From Mesaphorura yosii (lineage: Eukaryota > Arthropoda > Collembola > Poduromorpha > Tullbergiidae): a stretch of 27,593 nt of DNA. The translations under genes and the position numbers were made by a program. Location of the stretch: assembly GCA_009869945.1 (NCBI GenBank), contig WIXG01000671.1, positions 1 to 27,593 on the forward strand, given 5' to 3'. Each line of letters begins with the position of its first letter. Within the stretch, counting starts at the first letter, position 1. The notes below the pieces were generated by a model. The model made no database searches. It saw only the letters and a program-made list of their open reading frames with translations, and was not told the DNA's origin. Positions 9,601 to 20,936 of the stretch are shown one piece after another.

Positions 9601-12204
9601 ACGATGTTTCCATCGCCGAGCTGGATGCAGGCGCCGACAGCACCTCCCTCATCTGGGGGGCAGGGGCAGGGCTCGCAGTCGTTCTCCTTGCCGCGGCGGG
9701 CGTTGCCGAAGAAGCCCCTGGCGCACTTCTCGCAGTTATCGCCGGCGGTGTTGTGAACGCAGATGCAGCGGCCGTTGTCGGGGTCGCAACGTGTGAGGTT
9801 GCCGGCCGTGTGCCCGTGGCAGTTGCAGGCCACGCAGTCGGAGAACTTGCCCCCATTCCGCACCCGCCGCGTGTAGCCCGAGTCGCAGCCCTCGCAGAAG
9901 TTGCCCACGTAGCCCTCCGGACAGGAGCACTGCTCCATCCAGGGCGCGGGGGCACCAGAGGAGCCGATGCGGGCGGAGAGGAGTGCCACGTTGTCGAGGA
10001 AGCCGGTGCCGCGGGGGGTGTAGGTACCCCGGACGCGGATAGCAGTGAGGTTGCTGAGGATGGCCATGAACTCTCGCGAGGTGAGGCGGGGGTTCCAGCC
10101 GAACTGATGCGCCTCGTGGAGCCGGACGCTGTAGACGGTGTTGCGCGTGGAGGGTAGCGGGTCGCCGCCGGAGCCGAAGATGGGTCTGGCCACGCGCTGG
10201 CCCGCTCCCTCGAGGACGATGTCCTCGGAGGAGCTCCGGGGTCCGTGCTCGCCGATGCGGAGGGTGAAGTTGAGTTGCTGGTTGTAGGAGCCGAGCTGGT
10301 CGCCGAGGAAGCGGTCGGGGGCGAGAAAGTACTGCGGGGAAGAGTCGGGGGAGGTCAGCTCGAGACTCTGCGTGAAGACCGAGTACTTGAGCGGAACCGT
10401 TCCCGTCCACTTCTCCGGGCCCCGTGTGAAGGTCGACTCGGTGAGTACTGCCAACAAAATACGGGTGAAAGAGAGAAAAGAGAAGAGAGCCACCAGTGAG
10501 ACTCTGTTTATTTCATTCTGTTACCTTGTCCGTAGAGGCCTGAGCTCTTGCAGACGGAGGTATGATTGTAGCAGAAGCAGGGCGTGCAGCCAAACTCGTT
10601 GGCGAGGTCGAGGTTGAAGTGGTCCAGCTTGCACTTCTCGCACTGGCGGCCCTCTACGTTGGCCTTACACCGACACCGCCCCGACGAGTCACACTCGGGC
10701 AGGTTCCCGAAGCTCCCAGCCACGTTGCACTCGCACGGCTTGCAGCCCTCGTTGTCCGTCCAGCCGTAGTGGTCCGCCGCGCAGGCGCCGCACTTGTCAC
10801 CCCCGACGCCGGGGCGGCAGGAGCACTGGCCCCTGGCGTTGCACTGGGTGGAGAGGGAGCCCGGCTCGTGGCAGCGGCAGGGCACGCAGCGGCCATGCTC
10901 GTCCTGGAAAAAGTCGGGCTTGCAGCGCTCGCAGTTGGGACCGTCCCGGTTGCCCTCGCAGTCGGTGCAGTAGCCCCCGTGGCCCGTCGCCTCGTACAAC
11001 GTCCGGTTGAAGTGGCACCGCGCCGAGAAGCCGTTGCAGTTGCATGCCCGACACTCGTGCGCGTCCAACGAGGTCGCACGGGCCCACGGACGGTCGTTGT
11101 AGGAGGGCAGGCAGCGCTCGCAGTCGACGCCCGCCGTGTGGTGTTCGCAGAGGCAGACGAGACGCCCGCTTCGTCCGTCCGCGTCCCCGCTCCAGACGCA
11201 TTCGCGTGCATGTCCTGGAAAAGGTTAAGGACGCCTTAAATTGTCTTAGACGCCTTAGACTTGATAGTATTTTTGGAGTTCACCGTTGCACTTGCAGGTG
11301 CCTCCGATGGTGATGTCTGAAATGGCGTAGTAGTAGGAGCGGAGGACCTTCTCATCGCCGAAGACGTCGTCTCCGAAAGTGTTCATGCGGTCGAGGCTGA
11401 TGCGGATGGCGGAGGCGGCCACCCACTCATTCAGCTCCCGCGAGTTCTCAAAGTTGGAGGCGGAGGGGCGGCCCTCCAGCGTCACGAACACGACAGAGCC
11501 GCCGGTGAGGGGCGTATGATCGGTGTACTCTGACTTGCAGATGGCACGGGCCTCCGGCAACCCCACCACCGAGTCCGTATCCGGGAGAGAGTAGGTGTCT
11601 CTGCACGACTGGCTGAAGTACTGGAACGGTGTCCAGTCGGATGTCGGCGTCGTCCTGAAGCCAACGAGCGGAGTTAGGTAGTCGATCATCTGGGGTTGCG
11701 ACCCACATTGGACTTTGCCCAATCCCTTTGGTTTATTTCTTACCTTTTGTAGATTGCGAGGGAGTCTGGTCTGGCTGAGTGGAAGCGCATGGTGATGTGG
11801 ATGATGTCAAAGGCCTTGTTGAGTTCGAGGGTGAGGTTGACGTGGTTGGGCCAAGCCTCGAACATGGACTCCGACTGCCACCAGGTCTCGTCCTCGTTCG
11901 TGGTGAGGTCGGTTAGGTGGCGCGGCGGGTGGGCGTGACGGGGAGACTGTGCGTTGCAGGTGTCGCAGGCGCGGCGGAGACCGAGGGCGCCCGACTGGAC
12001 GCAGTACTCCACCGGCCCGTACTCTCCACACGTCGACGTCGATTCGAACGCTAGCCCGAAGGCCACGTTTTTGTAGGGTGGCGAGCACTTCTGTGCCCGG
12101 CCGCGGTCGTCGGTACAGTTACCCTGCTGTGTGTCGGTGGGGAAATACTGCTGCGCCGACCCCAGGGTGGCGTGGAGGAGCAGAACGAGCAGGAGAGGGT
12201 GCAT
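6651..12204 (-). CDS. LanB2: Laminin subunit gamma (LanB2/LAMC1 type), complete
   Basis: This is the gamma chain of the laminin heterotrimer, a secreted basement-membrane scaffold. Eleven coding exons, in transcription order: 11744-12204, 11284-11654, 10525-11214, 9580-10447, 9336-9509, 8863-9265, 8726-8796, 7797-8646, 7493-7721, 6954-7430, 6651-6892. All junctions are GT/AG and in phase, giving 1611 residues (human gamma-1 is about 1609). The start is the second in-frame ATG (ACACCATGC), which leads straight into a signal peptide. Order: laminin N-terminal domain (about 20-275, with SPLTGG-type and NTFGD motifs), EGF-like LE repeats, domain IV (about 510-690), more LE repeats, then a coiled coil from about 1030 to the end. 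The cysteine near the C terminus (TKCW), used for disulfide linkage to the beta chain, is present. The nidogen-binding motif NIDPNAV is at residues 828-834. No defect was seen. Confidence 0.97.
9336..9509 (-). other. Laminin exon carrying the nidogen-binding LE module
   Basis: The exon encodes an LE repeat with the sequence [14 protein letters not shown]. In vertebrate laminin gamma-1, NIDPNAV is the core contact for nidogen. It is unchanged here, so this chain should bind nidogen. Confidence 0.9.
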
Positions 12205-12946
12205 GGTGTCTTCTGTAGCGAGCGAGGCTGCAGAATGAACTCTCATTCATTGCAATCAAGGAGCGAGGCTGTAATCTCGGTTCTCTTCCTGCGACTCTCC
12301 AGACACAAAGGAGGAGAGAGACGCATTCCAACGCAGCAACAGCAACAGGTCGCCTCTCTTCTTCATCGTCTTCTTCTTGGAGCTGTGCTTTTCGAGTGGG
12401 TGGCTGAGAAAGAGCGAGTGCGAGAGAAGGGTTGTTTTGGTCCGGATGAGCAAGTGAGAGTGGAAGGGAAGGCGATAACCTCCTCGTGATCTTGAACTGG
12501 ACTCTTTGGGTAGTGAGGAGATGAACGGATGCAGGGACACGTCTCTTGTGAGTGAGTATGAGCTCTTCCAGGCACTTCCATTTGCACTTGCTGCACTGAA
12601 CGTATGTTGCCTGTGGTCGGCGAATCGGAGCCCAAAAAGCAATCCAGCATGGCGGATGGAGGCTGCGGTCGCAGAACCAAATTCCTGGAGTCGACGTTTC
12701 CGGAAGACGAGACTCGGCCGTTGCAGATGCAAAACAAAAAACTCCAACGAAATCATGGCAGTCAAGCAATTGGCAATCTCTCTCCTCTTTCCTAAATCTG
12801 TGCACTCCTTAAAAGGAGATTCGCGATGGTTCGTTCTCCTGAATGAGCGTCAAAAATGAAAAAAGCACTCAAGCCTTGCAAGCTTGATTAATCGGAAAAG
12901 ATACCATCGCCCTTGGTTTATTGACATGTCGGAGTAGAAATTGGCA
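12205..12946. other. Laminin gamma 5' flank
   Basis: The region holds the likely 5' UTR and promoter of LanB2. Long open frames on both strands (12119-12805 minus, 12506-12859 plus) show no recognisable protein and are not accepted as genes. No TATA box or clear initiator could be assigned. Confidence 0.4.
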
Positions 12947-12996
12947 AAAAAATGTGGAACGCCTCACGAATTGCGTGTCATCCTTGCGCAGGGGCC

Positions 12997-13037
<41 letters not shown>

Positions 13038-13053
13038 GGGCCGAAGCCACCAC
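12947..13053 (-). ncRNA. U6: U6 spliceosomal snRNA
   Basis: The minus strand gives a near-complete U6: the 5' hairpin with CTTCGG loop, CATATACTAAAATTGGAACG, the ACAGAGA box, the AGC triad inside GATTAGCATGGCCCC, TGCGCAAGGATGACACGC, and GCGTTCCACA followed by seven T (12946-12952), the Pol III terminator. Differences from the usual sequence are small: one base fewer before TTCGTGA, and an altered 5' stem that still pairs (GTGG with CCAC in place of GTGC with GCAC). Compensated stem changes and the T-run favour a working gene over a retro-copy. No clear TATA box was seen about 25-30 bases upstream, so a promoterless copy cannot be excluded. U6 forms the catalytic core of the spliceosome with U2. 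Confidence 0.92.
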
Positions 13054-13706
13054 AAAGAAGTGAGACACGAAACTCAGCCATCCTCCAAATCCGACACATT
13101 CATGCAATTCCAAAGGCGGAATTCGAGATTCACACTCGATTTATGAGCAATTCACCCTCCTGAGGGCCAACGGGTCAATGCAAAATCAGGAAGGCCTGGA
13201 GTCACTCTCTCGATTGCGATATCAACTGGCTCAATCTGACCAGCCATTTCGATGGTACATTAATTTAATTAAGTGGTTTGGTTGACTGTGTGTGAATGCT
13301 AGTGAGTCAGATGAGCGAAGAGGCGCCAAACTTCGTGCGCCGTGCTTGAGAGCGAATGCACAATGCATACGTACATATGGACAATGCACACTCCGGCAGA
13401 CTGACAAGTAGCAAGTTTAGAAGCCTGATTTAATCAATTATCTTGTATTTGGAAGCTTGACAGCATTTGGTAGTGCATTTGAGAGCGAGTGAATTGGGTT
13501 TGGACTTCTCCCGACCAGAGGAAGAGACCGGAAGGGCTAATCAGGTAATCGATGAAAAGTTGAACTGCATTGCATCAGATTAATTTTAATAAATCTGCCC
13601 TGCAGGCGCCCCATCCTCTATCTGCCCTCTTCCATTATTTATAACTTTGCCCATTGCCTTGGTTGATTTAGGCTCAGTCATCGTCTGGATCCGTCTTACA
13701 TCAGCC
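13054..13706. other. Spacer between U6 and EIF2B5, EIF2B5 5' flank
   Basis: No protein-coding feature was recognised. A plausible 5' UTR acceptor (AATAAATCTGCCCTGCAG) ends near 13604, suggesting a non-coding first exon of EIF2B5 upstream. Confidence 0.35.
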
Positions 13707-16122
13707 ATGAGCAAGTCTGAAAGTGCCAAGGAGCCGAAGGGCCCCACTCAGCAGACGAAGAAGGAACAGAAACACAAACCGAAGAAGGAGCCCCAGCAGG
13801 AGAAACAAAACGTCGGCATGGAGAAAGCAGACAAGGCCCCTGACCAGAAGTCGAAGCAGCAGCCCCAGCCTCCTGGCGCCAAGAAGCAGGTGCAGAATCA
13901 GCCCAAGAAGACGGCCCAGCAACAACAACCAGCCAAGAAGACGGCTCAGCAACAGCAACCGGCCAAGAAGTCTGGATCGAGCGCACCGCCTAAGTCGGAG
14001 CACGAAAAGAAGGAGGACGTGTTTCAGGCTGTGCTGCTGGCCGACAACTTCGGCTCGTCGATCTTTGGACCCGAGAGTCCCCTGCTGCAGGAGGGCCTCG
14101 TGCCGATGACCAACAGACGCCTCATCGACTTCTCCCTCGAGTCCCTCACCTCGTCCGGGGTCCAGGAAATATTTCTCTGCTGCTCTACAGAGACGGAGGA
14201 GCTGAGGAGCTACATCCAGTGAGTACTCAGTTGACTCAATTCCCTACTAATTCCCTGACTTGAACAAGTCTAATAAGCCACTTTGTTTGTGAAGGAGTTC
14301 GCGCTGGGGGGCGCTGCCACACTGCGCCATCCGCGTGTTGGTGGTCGAGGACGCGCTGTCTCTAGGCGACGTCCTCCGGGAGTTGGATGCGAAGGGGTTC
14401 CTGAGGAGCGAGTTCATTCTCATGGGAGCTGGGGTAGTGAGCAACGTGCCGCTCCGCGACCTGCTGACCCTGCACCAGGAGCACTTGGCGAGGGACAAGG
14501 GCGCGGTGCTGACGCTCGTCCACCGGAGGCTGCTGCCGGGGCACCGGTCTCGGGGGAGGAGCAACAACCCCGTCATCGTGGTGGACTCGGAGAGTGGGAA
14601 GGTCCTCGCCTACGAGGCCAAGCCCTCGGGAAAGAGACTCCAGATTCCCCTCGTGAGTAAATCTAATTTTATAATTGAAGAAATAAGAAGCCCTGTTGCC
14701 TGATTTCTGTGTATTTAATTACAGGAGAAGGTGGGGGCTGAAATGGAGATTCTGATGGACTGCGTGGAGACGGGGATCGCCGTCTGTTCGGCGAGTGTGC
14801 CGCCGCTCTTCACCGACAACTTTGACTTTACGAGTCTGGGGGACGCGGTGAAGGAGATCATGATCAACGAGGAGATTCTGGGCAACTCCATCTACCTCCA
14901 CCGGCTGGAGCGCGGCTACGCCAACCGCGTCGTGGACTTTGACACCTACCGGGGCATCAGGTGAGCGCTAAACGACTTGGCACGGAAGAGTGACCTTGCG
15001 TGTGTACTTGACAAGTCTTTACGTTTGCAGCGCCGACATTCTCCAGCGGTGGACGTTTCCCTGCGTGCCCGACATGCGTTTCGGGGCGGAGAGCGAGCCG
15101 AGCACGGTCGCCATGCACGCCAACTTCGTCTACAAGGCGGCCAACGTGAAGGTGCGGGGCGTCGTGACCAAGTGCGCCGTCATCGGGGCCAACTCGGAGG
15201 TCGGTAGGGGGAGCAGCGTGCACGCCTCCACCCTCGGCAGTAACTGCCTCATCGGCCCGGACACGCATCTCCTCAACTGCCAACTCGGAGATAACGTCCA
15301 CATCGCAGTAAGTGAAACTACTCGATGTGTTGCTGAATTGAGCCGGTTAACAATTATTCAATGACTCTTTGTGTCTGTGCACAGGCCGGTTCGAGGTTGA
15401 GCGGGTGCATTCTGACTGCGGGCACGGTGCTGAAGGAGCGGGAGGAATTGGAGGGCATGCTGCTGGTGCGGGGCGAGCGGTTCCCCATCTGCGCACCGGG
15501 CGAGGAGGTCGAGTCGTCCGACGAGGAGGAGACGAGCGACGCCGAGGGCTCGGAGCTGAGCTCGGGGGAGGAGGTGGGTCACCATGTGGACCAGGACCTG
15601 CAGCTGTTCAACGCCGAGGTGGCCGAGAGCCTCCTCCGGGGCTTCAGGGCGCGGGTGGCGACAGAGAACCTCGTGCTAGAGATCAACTCGTCTAAGTTTG
15701 CGTACAACATGAGCTTCAAGGAGGTGACTGGGGGCATCGTGAAGGCGTTGCTGTCACTGCCGCCCCGGCTGAGCCCCGAGTGGGGCGAAACGGGGGCGAA
15801 GGCGCAGTGGGAGCGGACGAAGGAGGTGGTTCTGGCGCTGAAGGGCGTGCTGGCCAACTACGTGAAGACGGAGGAGACGCAACTGGACTTGCTGGAGGCG
15901 GTGGAGGAACACGCCAACGACACGCCGCTCTTCCGACCCCTCCTCACGCAAACCCTCCACCTCCTTTACGACGAGGACGTCCTGTCGGAGGAGGCCATTC
16001 TGCGATGGCACAGACACCCGTCCCTCTACGACGCGGGTGCCGAGCTACGGAGACTCGTCACCAAACTCATCGCCTGGCTCGAGGCGCCGGACTCTGACGA
16101 AGAGGAAGAAGAGGAGGAATGA
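13707..16122 (+). CDS. EIF2B5: Translation initiation factor eIF2B subunit epsilon
   Basis: This is the catalytic subunit of the eIF2B decamer, the cytosolic guanine-nucleotide exchange factor for eIF2 and target of the integrated stress response. Exons: 13707-14218, 14295-14652, 14725-14960, 15031-15307, 15385-16122. All are GT/AG and in phase, giving 706 residues (human 721). The start is an ATG with good context (CAGCCATGA); the upstream frame lacks an ATG. Order: a Lys/Gln-rich low-complexity head (1-104) containing the tandem unit KKTAQQQQPA twice; a nucleotidyltransferase-like domain from about 105 (VFQAVLLAD); the NF motif needed for exchange at about 322-323 (TDNFDF); left-handed beta-helix repeats at about 395-485; an acidic linker; and a W2/HEAT domain at about 530-690 ending in aromatic and acidic boxes (ILRW, IAWLEAPDSDEE). 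It is head to head with LanB2 and convergent with the cyclase. Confidence 0.96.
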
Positions 16123-16320
16123 CGCGGCGCCCCGCCCCAGCCACAACAATCTGAACCCCAAAATCAGCCTCCAGTTCCTGCCCCCATTTCGAAGAACGTG
16201 ACGAGCATGTCGGGAGCTGAGCGGGTTGGCTGGGGTGTGTTTGGAGGGACGTGCCTGCTCTTCTGCCACCTCGCCCTGTTGTGCTGGCAGAGTGGGGTCC
16301 TCTCCCCCGCCAGCAGGTAG
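16123..16320 (+). other. In-frame open extension after the EIF2B5 stop (readthrough candidate)
   Basis: The frame of EIF2B5 stays open for 65 codons after its TGA, to a TAG at 16318-16320. The stop context is TGA followed by C, the leakiest kind in animals. The extension is Pro/Gln-rich at first, then has an ATG at 16207 and a hydrophobic segment (WGVFGGTCLLFCHLALLCW) long enough to span a membrane. It could also be 3' UTR that is open by chance in GC-rich sequence. Confidence 0.3.
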
Positions 16321-16391
16321 CAAAGGTGCCTTAATCAGTCTTATAATAATTATAACTCTGGGTTAAGAGTGCAAAGTGAGATTTCTTTGTT

Positions 16392-16414
16392 AATAAATAA
16401 ATGAGGGCAATAAA
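16392..16414 (+). promoter_or_regulatory. Polyadenylation signals of EIF2B5
   Basis: AATAAA occurs at 16392-16397 and again at 16409-16414, about 270-290 bases past the stop and just before the convergent cyclase stop at 16441. Confidence 0.5.
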
Positions 16415-16440
16415 TGAGTCACGTTGCCATTCGCGGTCTG

Positions 16441-19400
16441 TCAGAGTCTCGTGATTTCGACCTCCTTTTCTTGGTGGGGTTGTATGTCGTAGTCGGCGTT
16501 GAGGAGGAGGAAGTGGGTGGGGATGGGCCGGTGCTTGCCCTTCACGCGGATGCGGTCTCTGAAAACGGTGGCCACTCCAGCCTCCTGGAGGAGTCTGGCG
16601 CTCCGTCTGCCCACGTGGATCCGGTCGCCCACGCCAGTCGACTCGAGCCTAGAAGCTGTGGAGTAGGAATTCGGATCGTGAGTCTCTCCGAGAGGAAGAG
16701 CGTGTTTGATTGTTTGGTTACCCATGTTGACGGTGTCTCCCCAGAGGTCGTAGTGCGGCTGCGAGGTGCCAATGACGCCCGCCACTACCGCCCCCGCGTC
16801 CACACCGACCCGCAGCTGGAAGTTCTGGAAGGCGTCCTGGTTGATGCCCCGCAGCAATTTCATCAGCGTCGTGGCGTAGCGGACAAGGGAGAGGAGACTC
16901 CTCCGCCGCCGGGCCGTGTCCGGTTGGGTCTCGTCCGAGTCGGTCCGCCTTCGCTCCCGCAAAATCGCCGCGTAGCTGAAGAAGGGGCGGACCCAATCAG
17001 TTCACTTTCCCATGTTAGATTATTTTTATTGACTCACTGTTCGTCTGCGGTGGAGCGTCGGAGGGACCCCGGTTGGGTGTCCCGCACCTCTAGCCCGGCC
17101 GCGGCCATGTACGTGCTCCCGATGACCTTGATCTTCTCCACGTCCAGGAAACCCACCAACGCCTAGGCAAGTTCATACGGAATTGGTAAGAGAGAGGTTG
17201 AAGAGACGAGGCAATTTCCAGTTTAGTAGGTTTACCTGGTCGAACTCGACGATGATTTCGTTGAGGAGTTGGAGGGAGCGGAGGCCGTGCTCGTGGACGT
17301 CGTTCTCGGTGAAGAAGGCGGTGAAGTTGTGGATGGAGGCAAACATGACGGCCACGTCCGCGTGGCTCCGGCTGTGCACCTCCGTCCGGTGGGGGTCCAG
17401 GTACACACGCGCTGAGGAAACAAGACACCTTTTGAGTTTGGTCACCGCTCCTGGTGGCTTGCTAACAAAAGCTAACCGATGAGGGGCGGGAGGATGTTGT
17501 GGAGGAGGATCGTGTTGATTTCGTGCGTGCGGGCCGCCTCGTGGTGCTCGTCCGTCAGGCGCCTCTTCCACAGAAAGTCCAGGCGGTTGATGTACTCCAT
17601 CTGAACACAAACACCAGTCCAACTTCAAACCAAGGGCTTATGCGTCTGTTTGGTCCTGACCTGTCTGTCGAGGAAGTGGAGGAGGAGGACGATCTTCAGG
17701 AGGTAGATCACGTGGGAGGCCTCCGGCCGAAGAGCGGGGGTCGATCCCTCATCGTTCTGTAAGAAAAGAAGGAATGAGACGGCCGGCAGAGGACACGAGA
17801 GTGCTTTGTGCTTTACGGCGAAGACTTCGATGCGAAGTCTGAAGATGGTGAGGGCGTAGGCGGCGAGAGAGGCGGTGGTAAGGAAGAGTTTGAGGAGGAA
17901 GTGGACGCGGAAGAAGCCGTGGATACCCAGAATGGCGAGGGTGCACGAGTACGTGAAGTACCACGGGTTCCGACAGTCCTCACTCACCCCGTTCGCGTCC
18001 CGACAGTCCACCTGAAAAGCAACAGCCACCAGCAACTCAATTTGTCAACCCTTGGCACTGTATTATTGTATTGTTTGTGTTGACTGACGACGTCGATGAT
18101 GGCAAAGGTAGAGAGGACGGAGGCCACCGCCACGTAGATGAGGAGCCGGAGCGGGAGGCTGTGCGTGATGGAGGCGGAGAGACGGCAGAGGATCCTCAGG
18201 GCCTTGTTCTCCGGCGGAGGCACCTCATCCTGCTCGCGGTGGGGGTCTGTGGCTCTGTTCCAGAGGTAGGAGGCCCAGGCGAGGGGGAGGAGGGCGAGGA
18301 GGAAGGCGGCTGCGAGAGCGAAGGCGCCCCAGAGAAGGAGATGGACGCTTGGGAGGATTAGTGCCTGGATGGCCCCAATGCAGAGGAGGACGAAGAGGGC
18401 CGAGGCGAGGTAGAACTTGAACAATGGATCCGGCTGTGTCTGGAAGCGCGTTTCGCTCCGCCAGGAGGGGAAGCTGAGGAGGAGTGGATTGATGCGCTCC
18501 AAAAAGTTGGAATGCCCGAACCACTGACTAAGGAAAAATAACGATAATGAAACGGGTGGATGACTGGAAGCCTTCAAGGCTGGTGTTGCATTTAGGAGCT
18601 CAACTCACTCGAACTTGCGGAGGGGCATTTCGTCGATGGCTCGGGCCATTTCCTCGTTGACTCTGTTCAGCACTTGGCGGAGCACGGCCACGTTCTCGCC
18701 CGTCACGTCCGTCGCCCGCCGCAGAAACGACTTGCGCTGCAAGAAAGAATCACCTCGCAAGATCAGAAGACAAACAAGAAAGTTTCTTCGTTTCTCACCC
18801 ACACGACAGAGGCGGTGGAGGAAGGGCCGGCAGAACTCAGACGACGGCTCAGCCAGGCCGGAGTGAACCCTCTCCTCTGGAAGCTCTTGCTTAACGACCC
18901 GTTGGAGGGTAGGTCCATAACCTCATCCACCTCTTGAGACTGAATTAAAGCAGGCCGTAAGCACAAGCGAAACGCATATGAATGGTTGCGTGCCGACTTA
19001 CGCCCGTGCTGGTGCGACTGCTTGAGCTCCGCCGCCTTCCCCCACCCGTCTTATTCGGGGGTACAACGAGGAAGGTCTGCACGTTGTTTTGTGCGAGGTA
19101 GGCGTCGCGCAACTCCGCGCGTTCGGGTGTGAACTGGAGGGCGGTGGAGGCGGGGTCATGGTGGAGGTGACTGAGGAAGATGTCTCTGGTCTGGGCAGAG
19201 GTGTGGAGTCTGCCAGGGACGCCGGTCTGCTCGAGGCGGTTGGCGATGAGGGTGTCGCGAGACCAGATGTCGAAGTGCCACTTGTAGATGCCAATGATAC
19301 CCGAGATGACGGCGCCAGAGTGCACACCGATCCGCATGGCCACCTCCACCCGCATACGTCTCCGCACCTCGCGGATGACATCGAGCATGTCCAGACCGAG

Positions 19401-20936
19401 GCGGAGGGCGTTGCTAGCGTGGAGGGGTGTGGGCGTGGGGAGGCCCGACACGGCGAGGTAGCAGTCGCCAATGAGTTTGATGCGGAGGCAGTCGCGGGCG
19501 GCGGCGGCCTGGTCGAAGCGTCCGAAGAGCTCGTTGAGGGTGGCCACAAGCTGGTCGGGGCGGAGGGCGACGGTGAGCGGGGTGAAGTTGACAATGTCTG
19601 CGAAAAGGATCGACACGTTCGTGTGGTGGGCCACGAAGAGGTCGGAGAAGGGCTTCCGTTGCAGCGCCCACACCCTCCCAGTCCTACCCTTCCCCCGCCG
19701 CCCAAAGTGGAAGCCGGCCTGGCTCCTGAGCCGGTGCTCCTCGCGGTCCCTGTCTTCGATCTCGTGAAGGGCAGTCTCGAGCTTCTCCTTCACCTGGGAG
19801 GCGATGTGGGAGGGCAGAATGCTGAGCAGCAGGTGCTCCTGCGCCAGAAAAGAGAAGCAGACATGCATTCAGATTTCAGAGGCTTACTGGCCACCCGTAC
19901 GTGCCCACCTCCTGACCCTTCTCGAAGGTCTTCTTTATCGTAGACTGGATGTAGCCCCGGCGGTCGAGGAAGGCGCGTCGGATGGTCACCTCCCCAATCA
20001 TCTGCGCGTACACCCCGACCACGTTGCCGCAGAGGTAAAATACCGCTTCCGCCAGCGTCTAGCACACACACAGTCAAGCACTCAACACAACTCTCCTGGT
20101 TTGGTTCTTGTGCTTACGCGGTGTGCGCCGTTCCAGGGTGCCCCGATCCGCCTACGTTCTGCGTGGAGGAGAAGGCCTGAGAGAAGGAGGTGGACGACAG
20201 AGACGAGGGTGCCGAGGGCGAGGGCGAGCCCTTTAGAAGGGAGGGGGAGAAAGAAGTGGATGATGAGGAGGAGTTGGAAGGCGGAGGCGGTGCGGACGCG
20301 GGCGTGGGCGAGGTAGAAATGGAGGGTGAGGGCGACGTCGCAGCCGAGGATGAGAACGACGACGAGGCAGGAGAGGAGGAGCTGCGTCCAGTGATGCGCC
20401 CGGAAGAGAGCCTCGTTGAAGGTGGCACAGAAGAGGGCGAGGCAGATGATGAGAATGAGTGCGTGAGTGCCCACCTCCGGGAGGGCCAGCCCCATGTCCC
20501 CACCCTGCAAACGCACAAACAAGAATGGAGTGACTGCTCCTTCTGACAAAGGACACTGTTTGAGGGCGTACGAGGTTGGCGAGTGCGAGTCCTGCGATGG
20601 TGGTGAGGCTGATGAGCATCTGGAGGAGGAGGTACACGTTGAAGTACGCGTTCTGAATGCGACGGGCGTAGCGTCTGAACAGTGCCTGCAGCTCCAGCAG
20701 CCTAAACGTGTTCTGCAGACAATAATTAACTCAAAGAACTCATGAAACAGGAAGGAGTCTGATTTGTTTAGTTTACATTATTTACTCACTCTGAGGGCTG
20801 TGCGTGACCAGTGGCGGTCGTCGGTGTAGCTGCGGAGGCTCTCCGGGGAGTCGTCCGCCAGGAGGGAGACTTGGCTCTCCCGCTTGGAGCTCAGGGCCAG
20901 AAACCCGATCCCCGACAAATCGCTCACCGACGCCAT
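16441..20936 (-). CDS. Transmembrane adenylyl cyclase (class III)
   Basis: This membrane enzyme makes cAMP from ATP under G-protein control. Fifteen coding exons, in order: 20790-20936, 20572-20712, 20118-20504, 19909-20058, 19002-19838, 18799-18939, 18609-18736, 18089-18527, 17817-18011, 17661-17756, 17477-17600, 17236-17411, 17038-17162, 16722-16975, 16441-16655. All phases join, giving 1184 residues (family about 1080-1350). Layout: six helices (about 60-250), C1 (about 345-540), six helices (about 660-890), C2 (about 940-1180). Both metal-binding aspartates of C1 are present (D356 in ADIVNF, D400 in IGDCY). C2 keeps the purine and phosphate residues: K999 in EKIKVIG, D1105 in HYDLWG, N1112 and R1116 in VNMASR. 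It should therefore be active. C1 is rather diverged (DIVNF where most have DIVGF), so no mammalian subtype is assigned. Confidence 0.95.
16656..16721 (-). other. Cyclase intron with no in-frame stop (66 bases)
   Basis: The donor GTAACC and acceptor CTCCACAG lie between VNM and ASR of the C2 active site. The intron is exactly 22 codons long and has no stop in the coding frame, so a retained form would still read through to the end. Family alignment clearly supports its removal. Confidence 0.75.

Noticed and set aside
7000..11200. Many long open frames on both strands overlapping laminin, for example 9534-10157 plus and 10562-11239 plus
   Set aside because: They are shadows of GC-rich laminin exons in other frames, with no domain and no splice logic.
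12119..12805. 228-codon minus-strand frame and overlapping plus-strand frames in the laminin 5' flank
   Set aside because: No recognisable domain; it overlaps the laminin start in another frame and starts without support. Treated as 5' UTR and promoter.
20190..20460. Strongly purine-rich plus strand that looks like a low-complexity acidic gene
   Set aside because: It is the complement of Leu/Val-rich transmembrane helices of the cyclase.
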